Of a DNA stretch of 64,000 bases, positions 33,914 through 41,841 are shown in pieces (position 1 is the stretch's first letter; each line of letters starts with the position of its first letter). Where the stretch lies: NCBI RefSeq assembly GCF_029894125.1, contig NZ_JARXYZ010000008.1, positions 62,001 to 126,000 on the forward strand, given 5' to 3'. The notes below the pieces were generated by a model. That model did not search any database, was not told the DNA's origin, and saw nothing but the letters and a program-made list of their open reading frames with translations. The position numbers and the translations under genes were made by a program. The DNA is from Kitasatospora sp. MAA19 (GTDB lineage Bacteria > Actinomycetota > Actinomycetes > Streptomycetales > Streptomycetaceae).

Positions 33914-34885
33914 TCAGGCGGCCTCGAAGCCCGCGTGGTCGGCGATCTTCTTCAGCTCGGCCAGCGCGTGCTTCTCGATCTGGCGGATCCGCTCGCGGGT
34001 GAGGCCGTGCTGCTTGCCCACCTCGGTGAGGGTGCGCTCGCGGCCGTCCTCCATCCCGTAGCGGGAGCGGATGATCGAGGCCGTACGGTCGTCCAGCCGC
34101 CCGATCAGGTCGTCCAGCTCCTCACGGCGGAGCATGACCATCACGGCGTCCTCGGGGGACGTCGCCCCGGTGTCCTCGACCAGGTCGCCGAACTGGGTCT
34201 CGCCCTCGTCGTCGACCGCCATGTTGAGGCTGACCGGATCCCGGGCCCAGTCCAGCACGTCCTTGATCCGGGCCTCGGTGGTGTCCAACTCGGCCGCGAT
34301 CTCGGCCGGCTCGGCCTCGCGGCCCAGCTCCTTGGACTTCTCCCGCTGCACCCGCCGGATCCGCCCCAGCTCCTCGACCAGGTGCACGGGCAGCCGGATG
34401 GTGCGGGACTGGTCGGCGATCGACCGGGTGATCGCCTGCCGGATCCACCAGGTGGCATAGGTGGAGAACTTGAAACCCTTGGCGTAGTCGAACTTCTCGA
34501 CGGCGCGCACCAGACCCGCGTTGCCCTCCTGGATGAGGTCCAGGAGCGGGAGGCCGCTGCGCGGGTACCGGCGGGCGACCGCCACCACGAGCCGGAGGTT
34601 GGAGCGGATGAAGACGTCCTTGGCGCGCTCGGCGTCCTCGGCTATCGCCTCCAGTTCCTCGCGGGTGACACCGTCGGGGAACTCGCCCTCCGCCAGCAGG
34701 TGCTGGGCGTACACGCCGGCCTCGATCCGCAGCGAGAGCTCGACCTCCTCGGCGGCATCGAGCAGGGGTGTCCTGGCGATCTCGTCGAGGTACATGCCGA
34801 CCAGGTCACGGTCGGCCTCGAAGTTGGTCGGGCGGGCCGCGCGAGTCCGGTCGGCCCTGTCGCGAACGACGGCACGGGTGGCCAT
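33914..34885 (-). CDS. hrdD: group 2 sigma-70 factor, HrdD-like
   Basis: 323 residues, non-essential principal-like sigma factor. Region 1.2 is DRDLVGMYLDEIARTPLL, region 2 holds RDLIQEGN-type LLDLIQEGNAGLVRAVEKFDY and YATWWIRQAI. Region 3 is ELGRIRRVQRE and region 4.2 is GLTRERIRQIEKHAL. It lacks region 1.1 and the long acidic N-terminus of HrdB. GGGAG lies 5 bases before ATG 34885. Sequence and its place beside mscL fit HrdD. It probably reads the same -10/-35 class as HrdB under stress or in development. Confidence 0.9.
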   Translation of the reverse strand: MATRAVVRDRADRTRAARPTNFEADRDLVGMYLDEIARTPLLDAAEEVELSLRIEAGVYAQHLLAEGEFPDGVTREELEAIAEDAERAKDVFIRSNLRLVVAVARRYPRSGLPLLDLIQEGNAGLVRAVEKFDYAKGFKFSTYATWWIRQAITRSIADQSRTIRLPVHLVEELGRIRRVQREKSKELGREAEPAEIAAELDTTEARIKDVLDWARDPVSLNMAVDDEGETQFGDLVEDTGATSPEDAVMVMLRREELDDLIGRLDDRTASIIRSRYGMEDGRERTLTEVGKQHGLTRERIRQIEKHALAELKKIADHAGFEAA

Positions 34886-35312
34886 GCTTGCTCCCTTTGC
34901 TGGAATTGCCGAGGTCTGCCTGCCTGCCCCCCGAGAGGGCAAGAAGTGCGGGCCCCTCGGGGCTCACACGTAACGATCCAACGAACAGAATCCGGACAAC
35001 ATTCCCAAGTCACTCAGATTCTTCCCGACTATGCAGTATCCTGCCGGTTTTCACTCCGGATATGGACACTGGGTGACCTACCGAGCACTTTCAGTGCCAA
35101 TTCCCCGACCACTTCGGAGCGTTTCCTTCACTTGCCGCACACGCGTCCGCCGCCGCACTGGATGAACCCGCGAACGAACGCGCGCGTTCCCGCGCGCCCC
35201 CGGCGCCCGCCCGCGCCCGCACCCCGGCGCACGCAGGTTCTCCCCACAAACGATGCCGAATCGCTATCACTCCGGCTCCCGATCGACCCGGGACACTGGG
35301 AAGGTGTCAGCC
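34886..35312. promoter_or_regulatory. AT-rich divergent control region, hrdD / PAP2
   Basis: 427 bases without a gene. The part at 34965-35110 is clearly AT-richer than its surroundings and should contain hrdD promoters on the minus strand; TTGTCC near 34998-35003 is one -35 candidate, but no convincing partner box could be fixed. The section 35120-35250 is GC-rich with GCGCG runs. Confidence 0.4.
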
Positions 35313-36125
35313 ATGCACCTGACCAACAGCTCGCCCTCCATCACTGCGCGTCACCGCCGCCTTCTGCGGGATTCGGCGCTCGCGGTGGTCTGTGCCGTGC
35401 TGTTCGGCCTCCTGGCCGCACTGGTGACCCGGCACTGGCACCCGCTGGAACAGCTCGACCAGAGCTGGATCGGCGAACTGCACACCTTCGCCCGGCAGCA
35501 CCGGATCTGGACCGCCTCGGTGCAGACGCTCTCCGACATCGGCGGCACGGTCACGATGCGTACACTGCTCGGCATCGCGGCCGTCTGGCTCTGGCTGATC
35601 GGCGCCCGGGTGCTGGCCGGCTGGGTGGCCGCCCAGACCCTGGTCGGCTGGGGCGCTCTGTGGGCGCTGAAGCTGGCCATCGGCCGCCAGCGCCCCTCCT
35701 TCACCGACCCGGTCTCGCACGCCGGCGGCCCGGCCTTCCCCTCCGGGCACGCCATGGCCTCGGCGATCACCTGCGCGGTGCTGGTCGGCCTGGTCTGGTA
35801 CCGGGTCCACCGACGCGGCCGGATCGCCGCCTGCGCGGTGGCCACGGCGACGGTGCTGACCATCGGTTGGACCCGGATCGCCCTCGGGGTCCACTGGCCG
35901 AGCGACGTGCTCGCCGGCTGGCTGGCCGCCGGGATGGTGCTGGGCGCCGTCACCGCCGTCGTCGAACTCTGGCGGCCGGGCGCGCTGGCCCGTGACGTAC
36001 GGCGGGTCAACTGGCGCACCAGACCCAGGGTTCAGCGGATCACCGTGCCGTCGGTCCGGTCGTCGCGCGGCACCGAGCCGCTGGGCGACACCGCCACCGA
36101 CCACCCGGACGAGGCCGTCCACTGA
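35313..36125 (+). CDS. PAP2-family membrane phosphatase
   Basis: 270 residues, about six transmembrane helices. The three phosphatase motifs are complete: K(120)LAIGRQRP(128), PSGH at 143-146 and R188-x5-H194-x3-D198. It probably dephosphorylates undecaprenyl pyrophosphate or phosphatidate-type lipids outside the membrane. The C-terminal 50 residues are cytoplasmic, basic then acidic. ATG 35313 follows GGAAGG by 8 bases. Confidence 0.9.
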   Translation: MHLTNSSPSITARHRRLLRDSALAVVCAVLFGLLAALVTRHWHPLEQLDQSWIGELHTFARQHRIWTASVQTLSDIGGTVTMRTLLGIAAVWLWLIGARVLAGWVAAQTLVGWGALWALKLAIGRQRPSFTDPVSHAGGPAFPSGHAMASAITCAVLVGLVWYRVHRRGRIAACAVATATVLTIGWTRIALGVHWPSDVLAGWLAAGMVLGAVTAVVELWRPGALARDVRRVNWRTRPRVQRITVPSVRSSRGTEPLGDTATDHPDEAVH

Positions 36126-36155
36126 GGTCCTCCGCGGCCGCCGGGAGCCGTCCGA

Positions 36156-36161
36156 TAGCGT
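36156..36161 (+). promoter_or_regulatory. -10 box of a leaderless promoter for the nitrilase gene
   Basis: TAGCGT, 7 bases, ATG 36169; no ribosome-binding site. Confidence 0.5.
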
Positions 36162-36168
36162 GACGGCC

Positions 36169-37038
36169 ATGCCTCTCACCACGGCTCCCGCCGCCGCCCG
36201 TTACCCCGAGCGCCCGCTGCGGATCGCCACCGTCCAGGCCCAGGCCGTGGCCGGCGACGTGGCCGCCAACGCCGCCCAGGCCGCCGAGTTGATCCGCGAG
36301 GCCGCCGAGGCCGACGCCCGCCTGGTGCTGTTCGCCGAGAAGTTCCTCTCCGGCTACGAGCCCGAGCTGATCCGCACCGACCCGCTCAAGTGCGCCGTCC
36401 AGCCCGGCGATCCGCGCCTCGCACCGATCGCCGAAGCCTGCCGCGAGACCGGCACCGCCGCGATCGTCGGCGCCGCCGTACAGGACGGCGACGACCTGCG
36501 CGTCTCCGCCCTCGTCCTCGGCCCGGACGGCGGCTTCGTCACCCGCTACGACAAGCAGTACCTGTTCAAGACCGAACGCGCCTACTACCGCCCCGGGACG
36601 GCCGGTTGCACCCTGGAGCTGGACGGCTGGCGGCTCGGCCTCGGCATCTGCTACGACTCGGGCTTCCCCGAGCACGCCCGCGCCGCCGCACTCGACGGCT
36701 GCCACGCCTACCTGGTCGGCGCGCTGTTCAGCATGGGCCACGGCCACCACGAGTCCCGCACCTGGTTCCCGGCCCGCGCGCTCGACAACACCCTCTACAC
36801 GGTGCTCGCCAACCACATCGGTCACACCGGCGGCTGGCACACCTGTGGCGGCAGCGCGGTGTGGGCCCCGGACGGACGCCTGCTCGCCGAGGCGGGCGAG
36901 GACCGGCGCGAACTCGTCGTCGTCGACCTCGACCCGGCCGTGCTGCGCACCGCCCGGGAGACCGAGACCCTGCTCGCCGACCTGGCCGAGGCCGGCGCCC
37001 GCCCGGTCGCCCCGCGCACGCGCTTCACCCTGGGCTGA
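36169..37038 (+). CDS. carbon-nitrogen hydrolase (nitrilase superfamily)
   Basis: 289-residue cytoplasmic amidase-type enzyme. The catalytic triad is Glu57 (FAEKFLSGYE), Lys129 (RYDKQYLF) and Cys161 (GICYDSGFPE). The C-terminal NHIGHTGGWHTCGGSAVW region is intact. It hydrolyses an amide, nitrile or ureido bond; the substrate is unknown. Nothing nearby points to a pathway: a phosphatase gene precedes it and an isochorismatase relic and an N-acetyltransferase follow. Confidence 0.9.
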   Translation: MPLTTAPAAARYPERPLRIATVQAQAVAGDVAANAAQAAELIREAAEADARLVLFAEKFLSGYEPELIRTDPLKCAVQPGDPRLAPIAEACRETGTAAIVGAAVQDGDDLRVSALVLGPDGGFVTRYDKQYLFKTERAYYRPGTAGCTLELDGWRLGLGICYDSGFPEHARAAALDGCHAYLVGALFSMGHGHHESRTWFPARALDNTLYTVLANHIGHTGGWHTCGGSAVWAPDGRLLAEAGEDRRELVVVDLDPAVLRTARETETLLADLAEAGARPVAPRTRFTLG

Positions 37039-37068
37039 ACCATCCGACCTCCGGCCCGGCCGCTCCTC

Positions 37069-37221
37069 CGCACCCGGAAGCTGATCTTCGCCGGCGTGTC
37101 CCTGGAGGTCTGCGCGGCCCTGCCCGCCCTCTCCGCACCCGAGGCCGCCCCCGTGTACGCCGCACCGGACATGCCGTTCGCGGTCCTGGCGGGTCAGATC
37201 TCGGCCGCCTACCAGCGGTAG
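37069..37221 (+). pseudogene. remnant of an isochorismatase-family hydrolase
   Basis: An open stretch without a usable start reads RKLIFAGVSLEVCAALPALS, the strand and Cys-containing turn typical of the C-terminal half of isochorismatase-like cysteine hydrolases. After about 20 residues the similarity breaks (the expected VDASG part is missing) and the frame ends in AGQISAAYQR and TAG at 37219-37221. The N-terminal catalytic half is absent. It is a decayed fragment between the nitrilase and N-acetyltransferase genes. Confidence 0.6.
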
Positions 37222-37292
37222 CACACAGCCCGCGACGCACAGGACCAACCAGACAGCGGCCGAGCCGCTTGACACCGGAGAAGAGTGGACGG

Positions 37293-38159
37293 ATGAACAC
37301 CCACACACAGCAGACCGACGCCCCCGGATTCCGCCTCGACGCGTATCTCGCGCGCATCGGGCATCCGGGACCGGTCGGTGCCGACCTCGAGACGCTGTGC
37401 AGCGTGCACCGGGCCCATGTCATGTCGATCCCGTTCGAGAACCTCGACCCGGTGCGCGGCATCGTGCCGTCCCTGGCCCTCGACGACCTCCAGAAGAAGC
37501 TCGTCGAGGACCGCCGGGGCGGCTACTGCTACGAGCAGAACCTCCTGCTGGCCGCCGCCCTGCGGGCGACCGGCCTGACGCTCCGCTACCTGACCGGCCG
37601 GGTCGTCCTGGGCACCGGCGATCCCGCGACCCGCCCCCGCACGCACATGGCCCTCCTGGTGGACGTGCCCGGCCGTCCCGCCCCCTACCTCGCCGACGTC
37701 GGCTTCGGCGCGATCGGCGCGCTCACCCGGCCCGTCCCGCTCACCCCCGACGCGGAGCACTGGGCCGACAACCGCGGCCACCGCCTGCTGCGCACCGGCG
37801 ACGACCGGGCCGGGCGACTGGAGACCTGGACCCTGCAAGCGCACGGCCCCGACGGCTGGGCCTCCCAGTACGCCTTCACCACCGAACCGGCCGAGCACTC
37901 CGACATCACCGTGGCCAACTGGTACATCGCCACCTACCCCAACTCCCCCTTCCACAGCCGCATCCAGGTCCAGCGCACCAGCCCCGACGCGCACCGGTCA
38001 CTCAGCGGCGAGGAGCTGACCGTGACCCGCGCGGACGGCACCACCGTCACGCGCACCCTCGCCGACGACGAGATCCAGCAGATCCTCGTGGCGGAGATGG
38101 GGCTTCCGCACTCAGGGGTGTTGCACGATCCGGCGAGCGGGCGTGCAGGTTCGATGTGA
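37293..38159 (+). CDS. nat: arylamine N-acetyltransferase
   Basis: 288 residues. It transfers acetyl from acetyl-CoA to aromatic amines or to polyketide starter amines. The Cys-His-Asp triad is Cys79 (RRGGYCYEQN), His118 (RTHMALLV) and Asp135 (LADVGFG). SIPFENLDP precedes it as in all family members. GGAG is 12 bases before ATG 37293. No aminohydroxybenzoate or polyketide genes are near, so detoxification is the simplest role. Confidence 0.93.
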   Translation: MNTHTQQTDAPGFRLDAYLARIGHPGPVGADLETLCSVHRAHVMSIPFENLDPVRGIVPSLALDDLQKKLVEDRRGGYCYEQNLLLAAALRATGLTLRYLTGRVVLGTGDPATRPRTHMALLVDVPGRPAPYLADVGFGAIGALTRPVPLTPDAEHWADNRGHRLLRTGDDRAGRLETWTLQAHGPDGWASQYAFTTEPAEHSDITVANWYIATYPNSPFHSRIQVQRTSPDAHRSLSGEELTVTRADGTTVTRTLADDEIQQILVAEMGLPHSGVLHDPASGRAGSM

Positions 38160-38199
38160 TGGCCCGGCATCCGATTGCGCCGGAGCGCCGACGGTCCGG

Positions 38200-38727
38200 C
38201 TATCTCGGCGGCCGCGCAAAACCCTTCGAGGGTCCGACCACCCGGAAGCTGCCCACCACGCCGTGGAGCACCGAGATGCCCTCGATGGGCGGCGGGATCA
38301 CGCCGTCGCTGGACCCGCCCGGCCCGACGGTGGCGATGGGGGCGCCGCTGTCGCAGACCGCGCCGGGGTAGAGCTCGACGGTGCGGCGGCTGTCGTTGCG
38401 GATGTTCAGGCTCTTGGCGCCCAGGCCGCTGATCACGGTGATGCAGTCGCCCGGGTAGGCGGAGTACGACCTCTCGTTGATGCGGACCCTGCCCTGCTCG
38501 GGGAACCTTCGGCCCCCGTCACCCCTGCTCTCGTACCCGTCGCCCTTGTCATCCCATCCGAGGATGCCGTCGGAGAGCGCCTCGACCAAAGCGTCCGGCT
38601 GCTGTGCCGAAGCCGGTTGAGCCATCGGCCGGGAGGCCGCCGCCGAGGCGTAGGTGATGCCGGTCGCGGCCAGGGCCGCGGCCGCCGCGATGGCCGCGGT
38701 GACCGCCGCGGAGCAGGTCATCGTCAT
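38200..38727 (-). CDS. small secreted protein, paralogue A
   Basis: 175 residues. A signal peptide (about 1-31) is followed by a variable, charged and flexible region to about residue 77. The conserved C-terminal domain of about 85 residues begins RVRINERSYSAYPGDCITV. Two cysteines (GDCITV and AVCDSG) probably form a disulfide in an all-beta fold. The domain is closely similar to that of the gene at 39244-39813, and both end near GVVGSFRVV. GGGAG is 7 bases before ATG 38727. No enzyme motif is seen; a cell-surface or matrix role is a guess. Confidence 0.75.
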   Translation of the reverse strand: MTMTCSAAVTAAIAAAAALAATGITYASAAASRPMAQPASAQQPDALVEALSDGILGWDDKGDGYESRGDGGRRFPEQGRVRINERSYSAYPGDCITVISGLGAKSLNIRNDSRRTVELYPGAVCDSGAPIATVGPGGSSDGVIPPPIEGISVLHGVVGSFRVVGPSKGFARPPR

Positions 38728-38920
38728 GCAACTTCTCCCGTCTCGGAGAGGCCGACCGGGCAGCCGGCGCACGACTGAACGTACTGACCGCCCCCGCGAC
38801 CTCCATGGCAGACATATCGAATGATTGGCTTCAAAGAGCCGAACGGGGTACCCGCCACACCCGCGCGCCGTCGGACCCGGAGGGGTGGCGAATGACCACG
38901 ATAGGTGAACCGCAGACAGG

Positions 38921-38958
38921 TTGACGGTCCGACTAGCCCTTAAGGGTGATCATCTGAC
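38921..38958. promoter_or_regulatory. duplicated upstream element, copy A
   Basis: TTGACG at 38921 and GTGATCATCTGAC at 38946-38958, 25 bases apart start to start, lying about 219 bases upstream of paralogue A. The same pair stands about 210 bases upstream of paralogue B. On the plus strand TTGACG, 18 bases, GGTGAT could be a divergent promoter. Confidence 0.5.
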
Positions 38959-39181
38959 ATATCCTCACTCCTTCGGCCCCCGGCGGACCGCTCCCGCACC
39001 GGCCCTGCGGCGGATCGCACGCATCGGGCCCGCAGCCGCTCCGGGGAGCGCGAGCTGCGGGCCGGCCGGGAAAAGACCTACCAGGGCCCGGTGACCGGAG
39101 CCCTGGCAGCGTCTGCGCATCGTGTTGGATCTATCGGATACTGGTCGGGAGGGCGCCCCGCCCGGTGGCGGGGGCCGGACT

Positions 39182-39210
39182 GGAGCCCCGAGCTGACCCC
39201 TCGGGGCTCC
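39182..39210 (-). terminator. hairpin after paralogue B
   Basis: Perfect 11-base arms (39182-39192 and 39200-39210), 33 bases beyond the stop at 39244. Confidence 0.65.
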
Positions 39211-39243
39211 ACGTCATTCAGTCGACGCAGCTGGCCAGTCGAC

Positions 39244-39813
39244 TCAGCGGTAGTGCTCGACCACGCGGAAGCTGCCCACGACGCCGTCCTTGACCCGGAT
39301 GCCCTTGGTGTGGTGGACCTTCACGCCGTCGCTGGTGCTGCGCGGCCCGACGGTGGCGATGGGGGCGCCGTTGTCGCAGACCGCCCCGCGGAACACCTCG
39401 ACGGTCTTGTGGCTGTCGTTGCGGATGTTCAGGGTCTTGGCACCCAGGCCGCTGACCACGGTGATGCAGCCGCCCGAGTGCGCGGAGTAGGTCCGCTCGT
39501 TGATGTGGATGCGGCCCTCCTCGTGGCGCTTCTCGCCGTGCCCCTCGTTGCGCCCCTCGTTGCGCCCCTCGTTGCCCTTCCCGCCGGCGGCGCCGCCGTC
39601 GGCGGGCAGCTCGGCCGGAGCAGCGACCTGCTGCCCACCACCGGCGGGGAGCTGGGCGGGAGCGGCAGCCACCTGGGGAGCGGCAGCCACCTGCCGCACG
39701 GAAGCCTGCGGGGCCATCGGCTCGGAGGCAGCCGACGCGTACGTCACGCCGGTCACGGCCAGGGCCGCGACTCCGATGGCGGCGGCGGTGGCGGCAACGC
39801 GGTTGATCTTCAT
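39244..39813 (-). CDS. small secreted protein, paralogue B
   Basis: 189 residues. The signal peptide (about 1-29) is followed by an Ala/Pro/Gln-rich linker and the repeat GNEGRNEGRNEGHGEKRHEEG region near residues 79-100. Then comes the same roughly 90-residue domain as paralogue A (RIHINERTYSAHSGGCITVV ... KTLNIRNDS ... AVCDNGAPIATVGP). The two cysteines are conserved. The linker differs completely between the paralogues while the domain is kept, suggesting the domain carries the function. GGAG lies 7 bases before ATG 39813. Confidence 0.75.
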   Translation of the reverse strand: MKINRVAATAAAIGVAALAVTGVTYASAASEPMAPQASVRQVAAAPQVAAAPAQLPAGGGQQVAAPAELPADGGAAGGKGNEGRNEGRNEGHGEKRHEEGRIHINERTYSAHSGGCITVVSGLGAKTLNIRNDSHKTVEVFRGAVCDNGAPIATVGPRSTSDGVKVHHTKGIRVKDGVVGSFRVVEHYR

Positions 39814-39998
39814 GGAACTTCTCCTACATTTCAGGTGATGTGTCGACTGAGCAGCCGACCCGAGATTGAACGTACTTACCGCCCCAATCGGTGTCATTTC
39901 GGGCATATCGAAAGAGGGCCAAACGGGGTGCATCGGCCCGTCACATCGACCCCCGGACCGGGCCGCAACTCCATCAAGTCGCGTGAAAAAAAGGCCAG

Positions 39999-40035
39999 TT
40001 GACGAACACTGGGGCCATTAGTGTGATTATCTGAC
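39999..40035. promoter_or_regulatory. duplicated upstream element, copy B
   Basis: TTGACG at 39999 and GTGATTATCTGAC at 40023-40035, 24 bases apart. On the plus strand TTGACG, 17 bases, TGTGAT fits a promoter reading away from paralogue B. Similarity to copy A continues for about 30 bases on the right side. Confidence 0.5.
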
Positions 40036-40793
40036 GCAGGCCCATCCCTTTGGCGGCAGGACGCCCGGCGCCGCCGACGCGACGAGACGGGTCGACCCCG
40101 CCCACGACAAGGCCGCCGCCGCGCCGGCAGCCACGGAAGCGGCCTTCGAGCGCCACGTCGTCCGCCCGGCGGGGCCCGGCGGGGCCCGGCGGGGCCCGGC
40201 GGGGCCGAGGAGGACGGGGACCTGCGGGGGGGGCGACCTACGGCCGGCGGGGCTGCCGGGAGCGCCCGCCATCGGGCCGACCCCGTCGGCCGGGGTGACG
40301 AAGCCCGCCGCGCCGCCGGAACCTCGCCGGATGCGGATCGCGGCCGGGCGCACTGCGCCGGGCCGGCCTGATCCACTGCGGGGATCACCGACCGTCGGCC
40401 CCGGCCTGCGCCGCTCGACCCCGCAGGCCGCCTTAGGCGTGAACACCGCATCGAGGCATGCCGGTTGGGATATCCGGGGCCGATGGCACCCGGCCGAGGA
40501 AACCGACCCCAGGTGCCCCGTGCCCTGCCGCGAGGCAGTGGCGGCCGCTGCGCGGTGCCGGTCACCGAACATCCGACGCCGGGCTCGTCGCCTCGATCGG
40601 CACCGCAGAGGCCTGGCCGATGCCGTCGGCGCCGACGAGGGTGCCAACGGCCACCCGGGACGGGCAGGTGATCCGCCCGGCGGCGGGTCGTCGGCTCGTG
40701 GACGGGCGGCCGCCCCTGCCCAGCCGGCCGCGCCGGAGCACGCCGCCCTGCCCACGGCGGCCCGACCCCCGCCGAATCCGCGCCGGAAGCCGC
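40036..40793. other. 760-base stretch without a recognisable gene
   Basis: Open frames exist on both strands but none has a credible start, family motif or natural composition, and some run through the tRNA gene. It may hold a decayed gene or only the transcript predicted from the plus-strand promoter at 39999-40028. A GC-only tandem repeat lies at 40161-40206. Confidence 0.5.
40161..40206. repeat. 10-bp GC-only tandem repeat, about four copies
   Basis: The unit GGGGCCCGGC repeats with period 10 from about 40166 to 40206. Each unit contains the self-complementary GGGCCC, so strong alternative hairpins or slippage are possible. Confidence 0.8.
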
Positions 40794-40827
40794 AGGGGCC
40801 CCTCGCCGACTCCGGCGAGGGGCCCCT
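40794..40827 (-). terminator. hairpin after tRNA-Arg
   Basis: Perfect 15-base arms (40794-40808 and 40813-40827) with a 4-base loop, 17 bases beyond the tRNA 3' end. Confidence 0.8.
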
Positions 40828-40844
40828 GACCTGCAGGTTCTCTG

Positions 40845-40917
40845 TGCCCCAGGCAGGATTCGAACCTGCGACACCGGCTTTAGGAGAGCCGTGCTCTATC
40901 CCCTGAGCTACTGAGGC
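40845..40917 (-). tRNA. tRNA-Arg (anticodon CCT)
   Basis: 73 bases on the minus strand. The acceptor stem GCCTCAG pairs with CTGGGGC (one T-G pair). The anticodon stem CGGCT/AGCCG encloses CTCCTAA, giving CCT, which reads AGG. The T-loop is TTCGAAT. The discriminator is A and no CCA is encoded. Confidence 0.95.
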
Positions 40918-41316
40918 GGGGCTTGTCCGAAACCCTGCGCGGAACTCGCGTGAGCGAGCCGGTCGCAAGGCTGCCGACAAGGCGGTGAGCATCGGGACGG
41001 CGGGGAGGCCTGCGTTCGCCTGTTGGGCGTACTGAGACGCCCGCCTGGACGCTCGATCCACAGAGTACCGGATCGGGGATCTGGCGGGCGCTGAGGTTGT
41101 GAGGCCGGCCGATCCGGGCCGGTCAGCCGGTGAGCGGGAACGCGGCGAGTTCCTCCGTGGGCGGGCGGAAGCAGCAGCCGGCACCGGGCCCGTGTCTCGG
41201 GGTCGGGGTCGGGGTCGGGGTCGACCGTTCCGGCGGGCGGCTCGGGATCGGTCCATGCGGGCAGCGGTCGCGCCGCACTCGCCGTTCACCGCGAGTGCGG
41301 CCGACGGAGGCCACGC
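40918..41316. other. 399-base intergenic stretch upstream of tRNA-Arg
   Basis: No gene is seen. TACTCT on the minus strand (41062-41067) is the only -10-like box and lies 145 bases before the tRNA. A GGGGTC tandem run occurs near 41197-41222. Confidence 0.45.
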
Positions 41317-41660
41317 TCAGCTGCGGGAGACGACCATCTGGGCGCCGCCGTCCTTCATGCCGGCGATGGCGGCCTTCTGCCCGCCGGAGGAGGTGTTCCA
41401 CCCTCCCTGCCAACTTCCGGAGGCATAAAGGGCGTTGTGGTACACCATGCCATCGTCGCCCACCGCTGTGAGCTGCGCGTCGCCGTTCGGCATGCCGGCG
41501 ATCGCCTCGGCCCGGGCCGCGAACCGCGCCGAGCCGGCGTAGCCGTCCAGCGGACTGAAGGACGTCCGGTTCCCGTCCACCAGGCGCGTCGCGTGGAAGA
41601 GGTCGCCGGCCTTGCTCACCGGCACGGTCGGCGACGGGTACGGGTCGGCGTGGTCGGTGC
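41317..41660 (-). pseudogene. 3' fragment of a secreted propeller-like repeat protein
   Basis: About 110 codons without a clear start encode two repeats of a lectin/propeller-like pattern: FSPLDGYAGSARFAARAEAIAGMPNGDAQLTAVG, then DGMVYHN, SGSWQGGW and IAGMKDGGAQMVV before TGA at 41317-41319. Intact relatives carry six or more such repeats after a signal peptide and often an enzyme domain. Here only the last one and a half to two remain, and upstream the frame dissolves into low-complexity Pro-rich sequence before the divergent gene at 41842. A 5'-deleted remnant is most likely. Confidence 0.6.
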
Positions 41661-41841
41661 TCAGGCCGGCGCCGCCTGTCGCCCAGGCTGGCTGGCTGTA
41701 GGAAGCCGGCTCCAACAGGCCTGGTGGCGAGGGTGGCGGTTGGGGGTGCGGGTGCCGACGGGGGGTCAGGGGAGGTCCAGTAGCCTGCCGGGAAGTGTTC
41801 GACCCGCCCTGTCCCGCCGCGCGAAGGAGACGAAGGACCCG

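Larger units (their letters stand above)
38728..39243. other. 516-base intergenic stretch between the secreted paralogues
   Basis: It carries the upstream region of paralogue A, with a block also found upstream of paralogue B (38921-38958) and a CATATCGAA element near 38814. Two stem-loops follow at about 39026-39063 and 39081-39106, and the terminator of paralogue B is at 39182-39210. No coding sequence is convincing. Confidence 0.55.

Noticed and set aside
39091..40002. 303-codon plus-strand open frame across paralogue B
   Set aside because: Antisense to a gene with signal peptide, conserved domain and ribosome-binding site; composition is the mirror image of that gene.
41197..41222. GGGGTC tandem run
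   Set aside because: Simple-sequence run of four units in non-coding GC-rich DNA; no further structure to support a function.
40027..41289. 420-codon minus-strand open frame
   Set aside because: It runs straight through the tRNA-Arg gene and its terminator and has no recognisable domain.
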